Of a DNA stretch of 64,000 bases, positions 48,803 to 57,075 are shown one piece after another. The notes beneath the pieces are model-generated. The model did no database searches, had not been told where the DNA came from, and saw nothing but the letters and a program-made list of their open reading frames with translations. The stretch covers positions 62,001 to 126,000 of IMG/VR virus record IMGVR_UViG_3300017991_000001. The stretch is one strand, 5' to 3'. Within the stretch, counting starts at the first letter, position 1. The number at the start of each line of letters is the position of its first letter. The stretch comes from a virus. The position numbers were made by a program, and so were the translations under genes.

Positions 48803-49413
48803 GCAAACCGATCAGGGCCATAGGGGTCGACGCGGGTTTTCGCAAGACGGGCGTGGCCCTGTTCGACCTGCGCCCCAAGGGCGATGTGCTTGTCGCGGCG
48901 GACACGCTCGTCACCTCGAAGGAGACGGCGTCCGACCGGTTGAACGACGACGTGGATGCGTGTTGGAACCTCTACACCAACATCGAGACGTTCATGATCA
49001 AGTACGAGCCGAGCGCCGCTTTCATTGAGATGCCTCACGGCGGCGCGCAGGGTGCGCGGGCGAACCGCTGCATGGGCATGGCGACGGCCGTGATGGCGTC
49101 CCTGTTCAACGCGGTCGGCATGCCCTACGAGATGTTTGCGCCGACGGAGGTGGAGAAGGCGCTGGGCGTCTTCCTGACGAACAAGCAGGCACGCGAGATG
49201 GGCATCCCCAAGGGGAAGACGGGCAAGCACAAGAAGGACCGCCTGAAGAGCATCGTGCTGGCCGAGTTCCCCGACTTCGACGGTTGGCCCAAGGCGGTCA
49301 CACGGGCGGAGGACGCCTACGACGCGGCGGCCGTCTTCCACGCCGCGCGCTTCCGCGGCAGCGAACTATACCTGAAACTAAGGAGGAAAGTCAGTGGCGG
49401 ACAAGCCGGTTGA
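48799..49413 (+). CDS. RuvC-like Holliday junction resolvase
   Basis: A 204-residue RuvC-fold protein: AIGVDAGFRKTGVAL with catalytic Asp11, AAFIEMPHGG with Glu77, and a closing EDAYDAAAVFHAAR with the last acidic pair. This is the family that cuts four-way junctions in phage recombination or packaging. TTGAGC start in the TGAGC overlap. Confidence 0.8.
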   Translation: MSKPIRAIGVDAGFRKTGVALFDLRPKGDVLVAADTLVTSKETASDRLNDDVDACWNLYTNIETFMIKYEPSAAFIEMPHGGAQGARANRCMGMATAVMASLFNAVGMPYEMFAPTEVEKALGVFLTNKQAREMGIPKGKTGKHKKDRLKSIVLAEFPDFDGWPKAVTRAEDAYDAAAVFHAARFRGSELYLKLRRKVSGGQAG

Positions 49414-50560
49414 TCCCAAGAAGCAGTTCCTGCAGGCCGAGCACGACGCGATGCTGGAGAAGATCCGGCAGTCGAAGGGGCAGGAGTCCTCGCCCCTGCT
49501 CGGGCCCGACGGCCAGCCCATTGTCAAGGACAAGGACGGCAAGCCCAAACCCGAAGGGATCGTGACGCCCGGTGAGATGGGCGCGCCGGCCAGCCAGGAG
49601 GAGTTCGACGAGCTGCTCGCCAAGCAGCGCCAGCAGGAGCGTGAGAAACGCGATGCGCTGGGCAAGCAGCTGCAGAAGGCGTTCGAGGACAACAAGGAGT
49701 TCGGGCTGGTGGCCGGGCATCTCCTGACGGCGTACCGGCTGCTGTTCTGGCTGATGAGCGAGGCGATGACCCACGAGGGCGTCACCAAGGACATGATCAA
49801 CCACCTCAGCGACTCCTGCCGGGCGAGCGCCATGAACCAGGGGTACAGCCTGCAGGAGCTGATCGGCACGATCCGCGGCAACCTGGTGCCCATGCTGAAC
49901 GGCCGCATGCAGTACTACAGCCGCAAGCAAAAGGCCCGCCAGGCCAAGATCAAGCAGATCGAGAAGCGCATCGGCGCCAAAGGCGTGGCGCTGCCGTGCC
50001 TTTCCATGGAGCGGATGTTCAAGGACAAGGACGGCAACCTGTCCGGTTTCCGCCCCGGGAGCATCATGCTCGTTCACGGCTCGCCCCTGGCAATCACCTA
50101 CGCGTTGGCGGCGTGTGCGAAGTCGCATAAGGAGAAGAACAACGGCGAGTCGTGGTTCCTGCAGCGCGTCAACGAGAAGGACGAGCACGACTACATCACG
50201 TTCATGCCGTGCAAGTGGTGGAAGCACAAGGCTCAGAGCTACAAGGAGCTGGAGGAGACACTCGAGCCGATCCGCAAGAGCGGAGCGGTGCTGGTGTTGA
50301 TCGACCAGCTTGATCTGCTGCACCCGCACGACGGGACGCTGCAGAGTCAGTCCAGGGCAGGGGCCAAGGCGCTGGGGAACCTTTACCAGTGGGCCACGGA
50401 GAATTGTGTGTGCTTCATCATCGGTGACGTGGTCGGCGACGACGTCACCGTGCCGCCCGAGGCGTACAGCCCGCTACCGCATCTGCCGGTGGCCCTCCGT
50501 AACGTGGAGGGGGAGCAGAAGCTCGTGATCGGTAACGACGTAATGGACATCGACCTATGA
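49394..50560 (+). CDS. RecA/DnaB-like ATPase with degraded Walker A
   Basis: A 388-residue protein. A charged N-terminus and helical middle precede a RecA-like core: GSIMLVHGSPLAITYALA, where the nucleotide-binding loop has GSPLAIT in place of GxxGKT. Then AVLVLIDQLDLL is the Walker-B strand. The missing Lys predicts lost or altered ATP binding. Probably a clamp-type or accessory relative of a helicase or recombinase. GTG start after AGGAGGAAAGTCA. Confidence 0.6.
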   Translation: MADKPVDPKKQFLQAEHDAMLEKIRQSKGQESSPLLGPDGQPIVKDKDGKPKPEGIVTPGEMGAPASQEEFDELLAKQRQQEREKRDALGKQLQKAFEDNKEFGLVAGHLLTAYRLLFWLMSEAMTHEGVTKDMINHLSDSCRASAMNQGYSLQELIGTIRGNLVPMLNGRMQYYSRKQKARQAKIKQIEKRIGAKGVALPCLSMERMFKDKDGNLSGFRPGSIMLVHGSPLAITYALAACAKSHKEKNNGESWFLQRVNEKDEHDYITFMPCKWWKHKAQSYKELEETLEPIRKSGAVLVLIDQLDLLHPHDGTLQSQSRAGAKALGNLYQWATENCVCFIIGDVVGDDVTVPPEAYSPLPHLPVALRNVEGEQKLVIGNDVMDIDL

Positions 50561-51138
50561 AGATCAAGTTGGGATGTGTCGGCTACACCACCCAGATCAG
50601 GGAGGACTGGGAGCAGTTCGCTCCCGAGATCACGCCCCCGTCCAACTACAAGGACAAGGCGAAGATCGCGAAGTACGTTGAAGACGCCAGGATGAAGCAG
50701 CTGAACACGGCGGATACGACGCCGCTGTTGTGTGAGTTCCGCGAAGTCTGCGCGGTTAACGAGAAGGGGGAATGCGTGGAGCTGATGACGGGGACCCGTA
50801 TGGCCTATCTGGGTCAGTTCACGCACATTGCCGTGATAGGGGCGTCGTTGATGCGGCACCTGCTCATGCGCGAGCAAATCGAGCACGGCAGGAAATTGGA
50901 CGCGGGGCAACTGTGGAACATCATGAGCCTGCGTACAGGCTATCCGTTTCTGGCGGGCGGTAGTACGGGGAAGGACATTTTCGACCCCGTGCACGCACTC
51001 ACCTGCACGAGCACGCTGGACGATCATCTGGACAGCGTGGCAAAGGCGTACGGATACAAGCACGGCACCCTTACGGCGACGGATCGGGCGGTATTCGCGT
51101 ACCATCTTTGCAAGCTCATGGGGATTGCCGATGGATGA
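50557..51138 (+). CDS. Hypothetical protein
   Basis: A 193-residue, helical protein with ATGA start overlap. It contains THIAVIGASLMRHLL and a central Gly-rich loop. Not recognised. Confidence 0.65.
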   Translation: MKIKLGCVGYTTQIREDWEQFAPEITPPSNYKDKAKIAKYVEDARMKQLNTADTTPLLCEFREVCAVNEKGECVELMTGTRMAYLGQFTHIAVIGASLMRHLLMREQIEHGRKLDAGQLWNIMSLRTGYPFLAGGSTGKDIFDPVHALTCTSTLDDHLDSVAKAYGYKHGTLTATDRAVFAYHLCKLMGIADG

Positions 51139-51766
51139 TCGACTCGTCAGGCCTGCGCCTGACTTCCAATTCGCGGAGTCGTTCAAGGACCTGGAGCGTC
51201 AGGGGTTCGTCCCCTGCGCTCTGGGTCCGGTCTACGTCTACGCGGAAGTGAAGGAGAGCATCCCGGACCGCTTTGCCATGGAGGACATACCTGGCAAGCC
51301 GTCCGAGATGCGGGGCATGGAGCTGCGCCTGGAGCGGCCCATCCTGTCCCACTGCATGGACTGGAACTACATGCTCAACATCATCGACGGTGACAGCTTC
51401 CCGTACTTCAAGCAGTGGCTGCTGTCGCAGCAGTTCGTCAACCGCGAGAAACGCTGCTTCTACGTGGTCCGGCACTTCAAGGTGCCGGTAAAGGACCCTA
51501 TTGCTTTAGCTCTCGGCAAGTCCGTGGACACGGCGCTGGACGTCTTCACGCTGAGCGGTTTTTCGGGGTTGCTCAAGCCGGTGATCTCCACCCTGCCGGC
51601 GACCTACACGGGCACCAAGGACCCCAAGGAGCTGTCCCCGCGGGACGAGGTGGCCAAGCGGGTGGACGCGGTCGTGCCAGACTTCGTGGTGCTCAAGGTC
51701 GCCTCGCCCGAGGACGAGGTGATCGACCTGGGCAAGGCCGCGCTGGAGATCGTGGACAATGCGTAG
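51131..51766 (+). CDS. Hypothetical protein
   Basis: A 211-residue protein with mixed alpha/beta composition. ATG at 51131 is chosen over TTG 51125. SFPYFKQWLLSQQFVNREKR is the most distinctive part. Unknown function. Confidence 0.65.
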   Translation: MDDRLVRPAPDFQFAESFKDLERQGFVPCALGPVYVYAEVKESIPDRFAMEDIPGKPSEMRGMELRLERPILSHCMDWNYMLNIIDGDSFPYFKQWLLSQQFVNREKRCFYVVRHFKVPVKDPIALALGKSVDTALDVFTLSGFSGLLKPVISTLPATYTGTKDPKELSPRDEVAKRVDAVVPDFVVLKVASPEDEVIDLGKAALEIVDNA

Positions 51767-51992
51767 GCTGAAGATTATTTCGGACGGCACACCCGAAGGT
51801 ACGCGCCTGGTCGACAGTGTGACGTCGGAGGATTTGAAGTTGCCCATTAAGAGCATTGTGTGGCGGTTTGACGTGGAGAGTTTCCCAACCGCGGAAGTGA
51901 CGCTGTTGTGTCCTCTGGCTACGTTGGTGGCGGATACCGTCATAGGAGGCCCGGATGGACCGGTCGAAAACAAAGGTGGCAGTGATCGGTGA
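51759..51992 (+). CDS. Small hypothetical protein
   Basis: A 77-residue beta-rich protein (AEVTLLCPLATLVAD). Its last 38 bases overlap the heptose-kinase gene. Confidence 0.6.
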   Translation: MRRLKIISDGTPEGTRLVDSVTSEDLKLPIKSIVWRFDVESFPTAEVTLLCPLATLVADTVIGGPDGPVENKGGSDR

Positions 51993-52938
51993 CGTGATGC
52001 TGGACGTGCACATCCACTGTGACGTGACGGGCATCTCCCCCGAAGACGACATCGCCCCCAAGCTGCGCATCCGCGAGGAGACCTTGCGGCCCGGCGGAGC
52101 CGGCAACGTGGCCCTCAACCTGAAGAGCCTGGGCCTGATCGACGAGGTCTACCTCTTCGGGTTGGTCGGTGCCGACGAGGAGGGCGACATGCTCAAGGGC
52201 GCCGTTGACGGCGCCTGCATCAATTTCATGGAGCTCGTCGACACCCGGCCCACCACCGTCAAGACCCGCTACCTGACCCAGCGCGGGCGGCACCTGTGCC
52301 GGGTGGACCGCGAGTCCGTTTTTCCCGTGACGGGCCACGAGCGCAACGCGTTGGAGAAGGCCATCATGAGCCACGGCCCGTACGACATGTTCGTGATCTC
52401 AGACTACGGCAAGGGCGTGGTCACGGACGGACTGATGGAGGGGTTGCGGGAGCGCAGCGGGGAGTCCCTGCCCATCGTGGTCGACCCCAAGGGGGACGAC
52501 TTCACCAAGTACGGCGAGGTGTACGCGGTCACCCCCAATATCAAGGAGTTCCTGGGCATCATGCGGAACCGCGCCGCGGACGTCTGGAACCTGAAGTGCG
52601 CGGCCCAGAACATCGTCATCACCCGCGGCGAGGAGGGCTGCCAGCTTCTGCGCACGGACGACAGGCAGCTCTTTCAGGGCGCATACACGGGTGACCCCGT
52701 CAAGAACACCTTCCCCTCCCGGGCCCGCGAGGTGGGTGACCCCACCGGCTGCGGGGACTCCTTCGTGGCGGGGCTGGTCAGCTCGCTGGTGGTGCATACG
52801 CAGCATCCCAAGCACGAGAGGCTGCAGCAGGCCTGCCGCTTCGCCAACGCGGTGGGGGCCTGCGCCTACGACCACCAGGGGGCCCGGTCGGTCACGCTGG
52901 ATGAGGTGCAGAAAGAGTTCGAGACGTTCAACTACTAG
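51955..52938 (+). CDS. PfkB-family kinase, heptose-7-phosphate kinase (RfaE/HldE kinase domain)-like
   Basis: A 327-residue protein matching the kinase half of HldE across its length. VIGDVMLDVHIH and the ISPEDDIAP turn open it, RPGGAGNVALNLKSLG binds the sugar, SDYGKGVV and VVDPKGDDFTKYG follow, and DPTGCGDSFVAGL supplies the anion hole and catalytic Asp. HldE phosphorylates D-glycero-D-manno-heptose-7-phosphate in ADP-heptose synthesis. The cytidylyl/adenylyl half is missing. Either the phage relies on host enzymes or acts on another sugar. Confidence 0.8.
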   Translation: MDRSKTKVAVIGDVMLDVHIHCDVTGISPEDDIAPKLRIREETLRPGGAGNVALNLKSLGLIDEVYLFGLVGADEEGDMLKGAVDGACINFMELVDTRPTTVKTRYLTQRGRHLCRVDRESVFPVTGHERNALEKAIMSHGPYDMFVISDYGKGVVTDGLMEGLRERSGESLPIVVDPKGDDFTKYGEVYAVTPNIKEFLGIMRNRAADVWNLKCAAQNIVITRGEEGCQLLRTDDRQLFQGAYTGDPVKNTFPSRAREVGDPTGCGDSFVAGLVSSLVVHTQHPKHERLQQACRFANAVGACAYDHQGARSVTLDEVQKEFETFNY

Positions 52939-52946
52939 GAGGTTCC

Positions 52947-53207
52947 ATGAAGCTCAAGATCAAGCTGCCGTCCTCGCTGGACGCCACGGACATTTCGTTC
53001 GACGACCAGTCCAACGAGATCTCGATGAACCTGGTTTTCTACGGGGACGGGAAGGAAAGCGTGGGCGGCGTGGTCCGCACCACCGATGAGGCCGACGAGA
53101 CGCTCTTTCGGGGCATCGTCAAGATCAGCGGCCAAACGGCCAAAGTGTCCGTCGTGGACCGCACGAAGCAGGTGAAGCCGCTCATTGAGAGGAAAAAGAA
53201 AGGCTAA
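52947..53207 (+). CDS. Small hypothetical protein
   Basis: An 86-residue beta-rich protein (KLKIKLPSSL start, VVRTTDEAD) with a basic tail, after TAGGAGG. Unknown function. Confidence 0.65.
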   Translation: MKLKIKLPSSLDATDISFDDQSNEISMNLVFYGDGKESVGGVVRTTDEADETLFRGIVKISGQTAKVSVVDRTKQVKPLIERKKKG

Positions 53208-53251
53208 AATACGCCCGCGGGCGCGTTACAATACCCTGTCTGGACATTGCC

Positions 53252-53686
53252 ATGCCCTCACAGATTTTGATCAAGACATTCATCGACACCAAGCCGGCCG
53301 AGCTCGACCGGAAGGTGAACGCATGGGTGCTCGACGCGAGCGTACGCCTGCTCGAGGTCAAGGTCACTCCCATCTTATGGGAGTCTCAGCATCAGTTCGC
53401 CTTCACCGCACTCTACGAGTCGCGTGATGAGCGAAAGGCGCAGCCTCCGCCCGAGGGGTCCTCCGCGCCCACCGTGCCGGCCTTCGTGAACCTAGAAGGT
53501 CAGGAGCGGTCTGCTGAATGCATGGCGGGTATCTTCGGCGTGCCCGAGGGTTGGAAGCTGTCCCCGACGGACGGGGAGGCGGCACCGGTGGTCTGTCTGA
53601 GTCCGGACTGTGACCTGGCGCCGTATAGCGAACTCTTTGGAAACGTAGAGGAGCATACCTATGAGCGAGGAGAAAGCTCCCGCTGA
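53252..53686 (+). CDS. Hypothetical protein
   Basis: A 144-residue protein. The start ILIKTFIDTKPAELDRKVNAW and VKVTPILWESQHQFAFTALYES resemble a small bacterial/phage family of unknown role. TACAAT upstream may be a -10 element. Confidence 0.65.
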   Translation: MPSQILIKTFIDTKPAELDRKVNAWVLDASVRLLEVKVTPILWESQHQFAFTALYESRDERKAQPPPEGSSAPTVPAFVNLEGQERSAECMAGIFGVPEGWKLSPTDGEAAPVVCLSPDCDLAPYSELFGNVEEHTYERGESSR

Positions 53687-54029
53687 AACCCCTCCGGCGT
53701 CGTCGGAGGACACGCCTCCGCCCCCGGCGGACGGCAAGTTCCACTTCCTGGTCGTGCCCGAGAAGGGCGAGGACCAGACACCAAAGTGGGAAACGTCTTC
53801 CACCCTGGAGGACATGCTTTCCCGCTTGCACACCACGCTGGTGACGTGTGAAGTGGGCTGGGTCTACGTCATCATTGATGGCAAACGGGCCCTCCTTTCA
53901 GCACCTAGGCAGGTGTTTGACCTCCAGCTGCCCGACAAAAACGTCGTGCGGGTGGAACCGAAGGATCAGGCGACATTTCTACAGGACGGCCGCTTCGTCG
54001 CTCTGGTGTCGCCTACGCAGCGTGAATAA
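53661..54029 (+). CDS. Hypothetical protein
   Basis: A 122-residue protein with a Pro-rich first 25 residues and a small beta-rich domain after. Overlaps the previous gene by 26 bases. Unknown function. Confidence 0.65.
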   Translation: MSEEKAPAETPPASSEDTPPPPADGKFHFLVVPEKGEDQTPKWETSSTLEDMLSRLHTTLVTCEVGWVYVIIDGKRALLSAPRQVFDLQLPDKNVVRVEPKDQATFLQDGRFVALVSPTQRE

Positions 54030-54074
54030 TGCTGCGTGCGAACGTGGAGAAGTGTGTTTGGAGGAAACAGCACC

Positions 54075-55679
54075 ATGAACAAACGTGGAAAACGAGTCGG
54101 CGGCCGACCGCGGTTCAAACGCGAGGTCAGTGAGTTGCAGGCACGCATCAGATCCCTTCCAAGTGATGAGGCCATTTTCTCTATCATCGGTCCCAAGAAC
54201 GAGGACATCGTTCCTCTTTCCAGGGCGAAAGCCCTTGTCATCTCCCGCGGGGATTACCCCCGCACCTACGTGCCGCTGCAGCTGCGCGGCATGCTCCCCT
54301 GTGTTGTGTCCCTCTTGCCCGTCGTTTGGGAAGCCATCCAGCGAACGAAGGAAGACGGCAGCATCGAAACCTCCTACAAGGCCCACATCGGCGGGCCCGG
54401 CTGGTACGAGTACCGCAAGGGCAAGCACCACAGCCTGTACGCCCGCGAGCACATTCGCGGCTATCAGCCTTGCGGCACCGAAATCGACCTCTTCGAGACC
54501 GATCCCCGCGAGCCCCGCTGTCCGCGTTGGGGCTTGAAGGACGAGCGCATTTTCCTTCGCTCCAACAAGGTGAAGATCGACCGTGTGGAGCAGCGCGTGC
54601 ACAAGAAGATGGTGCAGCACGCCGGGAGGATGCTGGACCCTATTAAGCTGGAGGACATGCCGGGTTACGACGTGAACGGCTTTGGCGAGCTGCGCATGCC
54701 GGACCTGCTGTTCGTGCCCAGCAAACAGCCCCTTCGCCTTAACTATGACACCATCGATGACGTCGTGCTCACGGCGGTGAACATGGGGTTGTGGGGCGTG
54801 CGCGACCACGACGTCTTCCTTAGGGGTTTGCAGGCGCCACAGCGCGGTGTGGTGACGCGCGAGCAGGGGTCCAACGACTACACGTTCCGCCCGGACGAGG
54901 ACCCCGATGACGATGAGGAAGTGATCTACTATCACCGCCACATCTGCTCGGACGTCGAGCTTCGCTGCCGACAGCTGTTCCACCTTCCGGTCCGCGCGGA
55001 GCTGCGCCCGACCCTCCCGCCTGGTGAGCATCGCGTGGCGCGCGGCCACGTGCTGTACGCGCCGCAGATGCCGGCCGACACGTTCAAGGATGTTGACGCC
55101 CTCAAGAAGTCGGTGGGACAGGGCGTCCTGAACATGTATCGGTTCATTGCCGCACTGACCCGCGCCCGCATGGTGAACAACCTGCCGGCGCTGGACTCGG
55201 ACGTGGCGGTGGGCGGCGGCGAGCCATACCTGGACCTGGACTCCATGATCCCCCGGGTGCAGAAGTTGGTGGGTTCGCCCATCAGCCTGGTGTACCGGCA
55301 GGGCTTCTGGAATGTCAATCTTTCCGACTTCCAGGGCAGGCGCTCCAACCGCTTGCTGTCCGAGGAGCTTCGCGAGGAACGGGCCGTGCGTCGCAAGGCC
55401 CGGGAATCCAAGCTCAAGGAGAAGCCTCTTCCCGAACCGGCGAAGAAGCTCGCCGCGGCGCGTGAGGAGGTCCAGAAGGCAGCGGCCAAGGAGAAGAAGG
55501 CCAAGGAGAAGGCCTACAGTTACACGACCTTCTCGGCGGCAGGGCTGCCCATAGACCAGGGTACGGTGATGGCGTCGGACAAGAAGGAAGCCCGCAAGAA
55601 GGTGCGCGAGCTTCTGCAGGTCGACAAGTTGCCGAAAGGCACTGTCGTGGAGAAGGCCAAGGAAGCAGCGGTTTCCTGA
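54075..55679 (+). CDS. Large phage protein of unknown function
   Basis: A 534-residue protein, second largest in the window. ATG follows GGAGGAAACAGCACC. A globular body with repeated Arg-Pro-rich segments gives way to a Lys/Ala-rich helical C-terminus (KKLAAAREEVQKAAAKEKK) and a small final domain. Position before the portal suggests a morphogenesis role, but no motif supports that. A hairpin terminator follows. Confidence 0.65.
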   Translation: MNKRGKRVGGRPRFKREVSELQARIRSLPSDEAIFSIIGPKNEDIVPLSRAKALVISRGDYPRTYVPLQLRGMLPCVVSLLPVVWEAIQRTKEDGSIETSYKAHIGGPGWYEYRKGKHHSLYAREHIRGYQPCGTEIDLFETDPREPRCPRWGLKDERIFLRSNKVKIDRVEQRVHKKMVQHAGRMLDPIKLEDMPGYDVNGFGELRMPDLLFVPSKQPLRLNYDTIDDVVLTAVNMGLWGVRDHDVFLRGLQAPQRGVVTREQGSNDYTFRPDEDPDDDEEVIYYHRHICSDVELRCRQLFHLPVRAELRPTLPPGEHRVARGHVLYAPQMPADTFKDVDALKKSVGQGVLNMYRFIAALTRARMVNNLPALDSDVAVGGGEPYLDLDSMIPRVQKLVGSPISLVYRQGFWNVNLSDFQGRRSNRLLSEELREERAVRRKARESKLKEKPLPEPAKKLAAAREEVQKAAAKEKKAKEKAYSYTTFSAAGLPIDQGTVMASDKKEARKKVRELLQVDKLPKGTVVEKAKEAAVS

Positions 55680-55700
55680 CGGTGAGGTCGGGAAGCGGGG

Positions 55701-55740
55701 GTTGCGGGCGCTTCGGCGCCCGTGGCCCCTTTCTCTTTAG
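55701..55740 (+). terminator. UUCG-loop terminator
   Basis: CGGGCGC-TTCG-GCGCCCG hairpin (55705-55722), extendable by an outer GGGG/CCCC pairing, followed by a T-rich stretch TTTCTCTTT. Ends the 54.0 kb gene transcript. Confidence 0.7.
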
Positions 55741-55751
55741 CTATCAGCCAG

Positions 55752-55757
55752 TATGAT
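55752..55757 (+). promoter_or_regulatory. Possible -10 element
   Basis: TATGAT directly after the terminator and 17 bases before the next start codon. The -35 position is weak. Position supports a promoter for the morphogenesis genes. Confidence 0.35.
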
Positions 55758-55773
55758 ACCCACGGGAGGAACC

Positions 55774-56874
55774 ATGGCTGGCGAAGAAGAAGTGAACGAC
55801 GAATACCGTGACGGCAGACAGAGTCACGGCATGAAGGGCACTGTGGTCCCCAGCGCCCGCAAGGGCGACCGCGAGGACAGCGGCGTGCGCTTCGACCCGC
55901 ACAACCCGCGCTTCGACCACAACATCGTGGTGGTGCGCGAGGACGGAGGGGAAAGCAAGGTCGGCATTTCCGCCGAGACGCAGGAGAAGTTGAAGAATGG
56001 CCTGCGCAAAGGACAGAGGGTGGATTACGACCAGCTCATGGAGAAAGGAAACGCCCCCGTGGAACGCTCCGAGATTCCTCTTACCCGCGAAGCGCCGTCC
56101 GCCGCCATCGACGACAGCGTGCCCGACACCGAGGAGACGCTGAGCATGCCCAGCGTGATCAGGAGTCCCGCACCCGCGCCGGAGCCCGTGCGGCAGGAGG
56201 AACCGGACCCGGAACCCGTACCGGTGGCGGAGCCGGCGCCTGAACCGGAACCGGAGCCACAGAAGCCCGCCGAGCCCATGGAGGCCAACAGGCCCGTCAG
56301 CAAGACTCCGGCGGACCTGGACCTCGAACCGGACCCGTCTCCGGGCCCCGAGCAGCTGTCCAGCTACACGGTCGAGAAGGACGAGGCGTCCGGCAAGTCC
56401 AGGCCCCTGTTGAAGCCCGCGGAGTCACCGGGCGGCGCGGAGTTCGACGACGCGTCCCTCGAGCGCGACGAGGGTTCCGACTTGGGTGAGATGCCGGACA
56501 TTTCGATGCAGGCACCGGAATCCAAGGGCGTGCCGATCAAGAGCCCCAACGTGAACCTGGACAGCGCACCCATGCGGGTGCAGCGCGTCAAAGTCAGGTT
56601 CATAAGCAAGTTGGGGAAGTTGGCGATTCCATACAACCTGGTTTTCCGGTATGGTATGAACCTGGTGTTGATCCAGTACAGCGAGGAGGGCATCTTCTAC
56701 GACCCCCCGCAGGCGACGGACCTGGAGATCGAGGTGTGGTGGCACGGGAGCGTGTTCATCTGTTTCCCGGGCGTCTACTTCGAGTTCCCGGACGGACAAA
56801 CCTCGCAGACCATCTTTTTCATCGACGAGGACAAGACACGTGCCAAGCGAAAAGAGCTCCGAGAAGCCCAGTGA
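55774..56874 (+). CDS. Pro/Glu-rich phage protein
   Basis: A 366-residue protein in three parts: a charged N-terminal 100 residues, a long low-complexity Pro-Glu linker (about 125-185, repeated EP and PEPEP), and a C-terminal beta-rich domain (MRVQRVKVRFISKLGKL to FIDEDKT). Probably a structural or scaffold component just upstream of the portal; the exact role is unknown. Confidence 0.65.
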   Translation: MAGEEEVNDEYRDGRQSHGMKGTVVPSARKGDREDSGVRFDPHNPRFDHNIVVVREDGGESKVGISAETQEKLKNGLRKGQRVDYDQLMEKGNAPVERSEIPLTREAPSAAIDDSVPDTEETLSMPSVIRSPAPAPEPVRQEEPDPEPVPVAEPAPEPEPEPQKPAEPMEANRPVSKTPADLDLEPDPSPGPEQLSSYTVEKDEASGKSRPLLKPAESPGGAEFDDASLERDEGSDLGEMPDISMQAPESKGVPIKSPNVNLDSAPMRVQRVKVRFISKLGKLAIPYNLVFRYGMNLVLIQYSEEGIFYDPPQATDLEIEVWWHGSVFICFPGVYFEFPDGQTSQTIFFIDEDKTRAKRKELREAQ

Positions 56875-57064
56875 AGGCATGGTGAAGAACGGCAACCTGA
56901 AGTCGCCGACCACCCGTTGTGATTTGTGTGGCGCGCCATCTGCCGTTATTCTTCCGAGCGGTAAAGCGCGCTGCCCGGCACACGTCGTCGCGGACAAGAT
57001 GGCCAGTGACGACGAGCCGTTGAAGGGTGCGGGCGAGCGCCTCTCCGGCCAACATGACGCCTGA
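56840..57064 (+). CDS. Small zinc-motif protein
   Basis: A 74-residue protein with CDLCGAPSAVILPSGKARCPAH, a compact Cys-Cys-Cys-His zinc site. Overlaps the preceding gene by 35 bases. Sits directly before the portal gene. Confidence 0.65.
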   Translation: MPSEKSSEKPSEGMVKNGNLKSPTTRCDLCGAPSAVILPSGKARCPAHVVADKMASDDEPLKGAGERLSGQHDA

Positions 57065-57075
57065 AGGAGGTCGCC

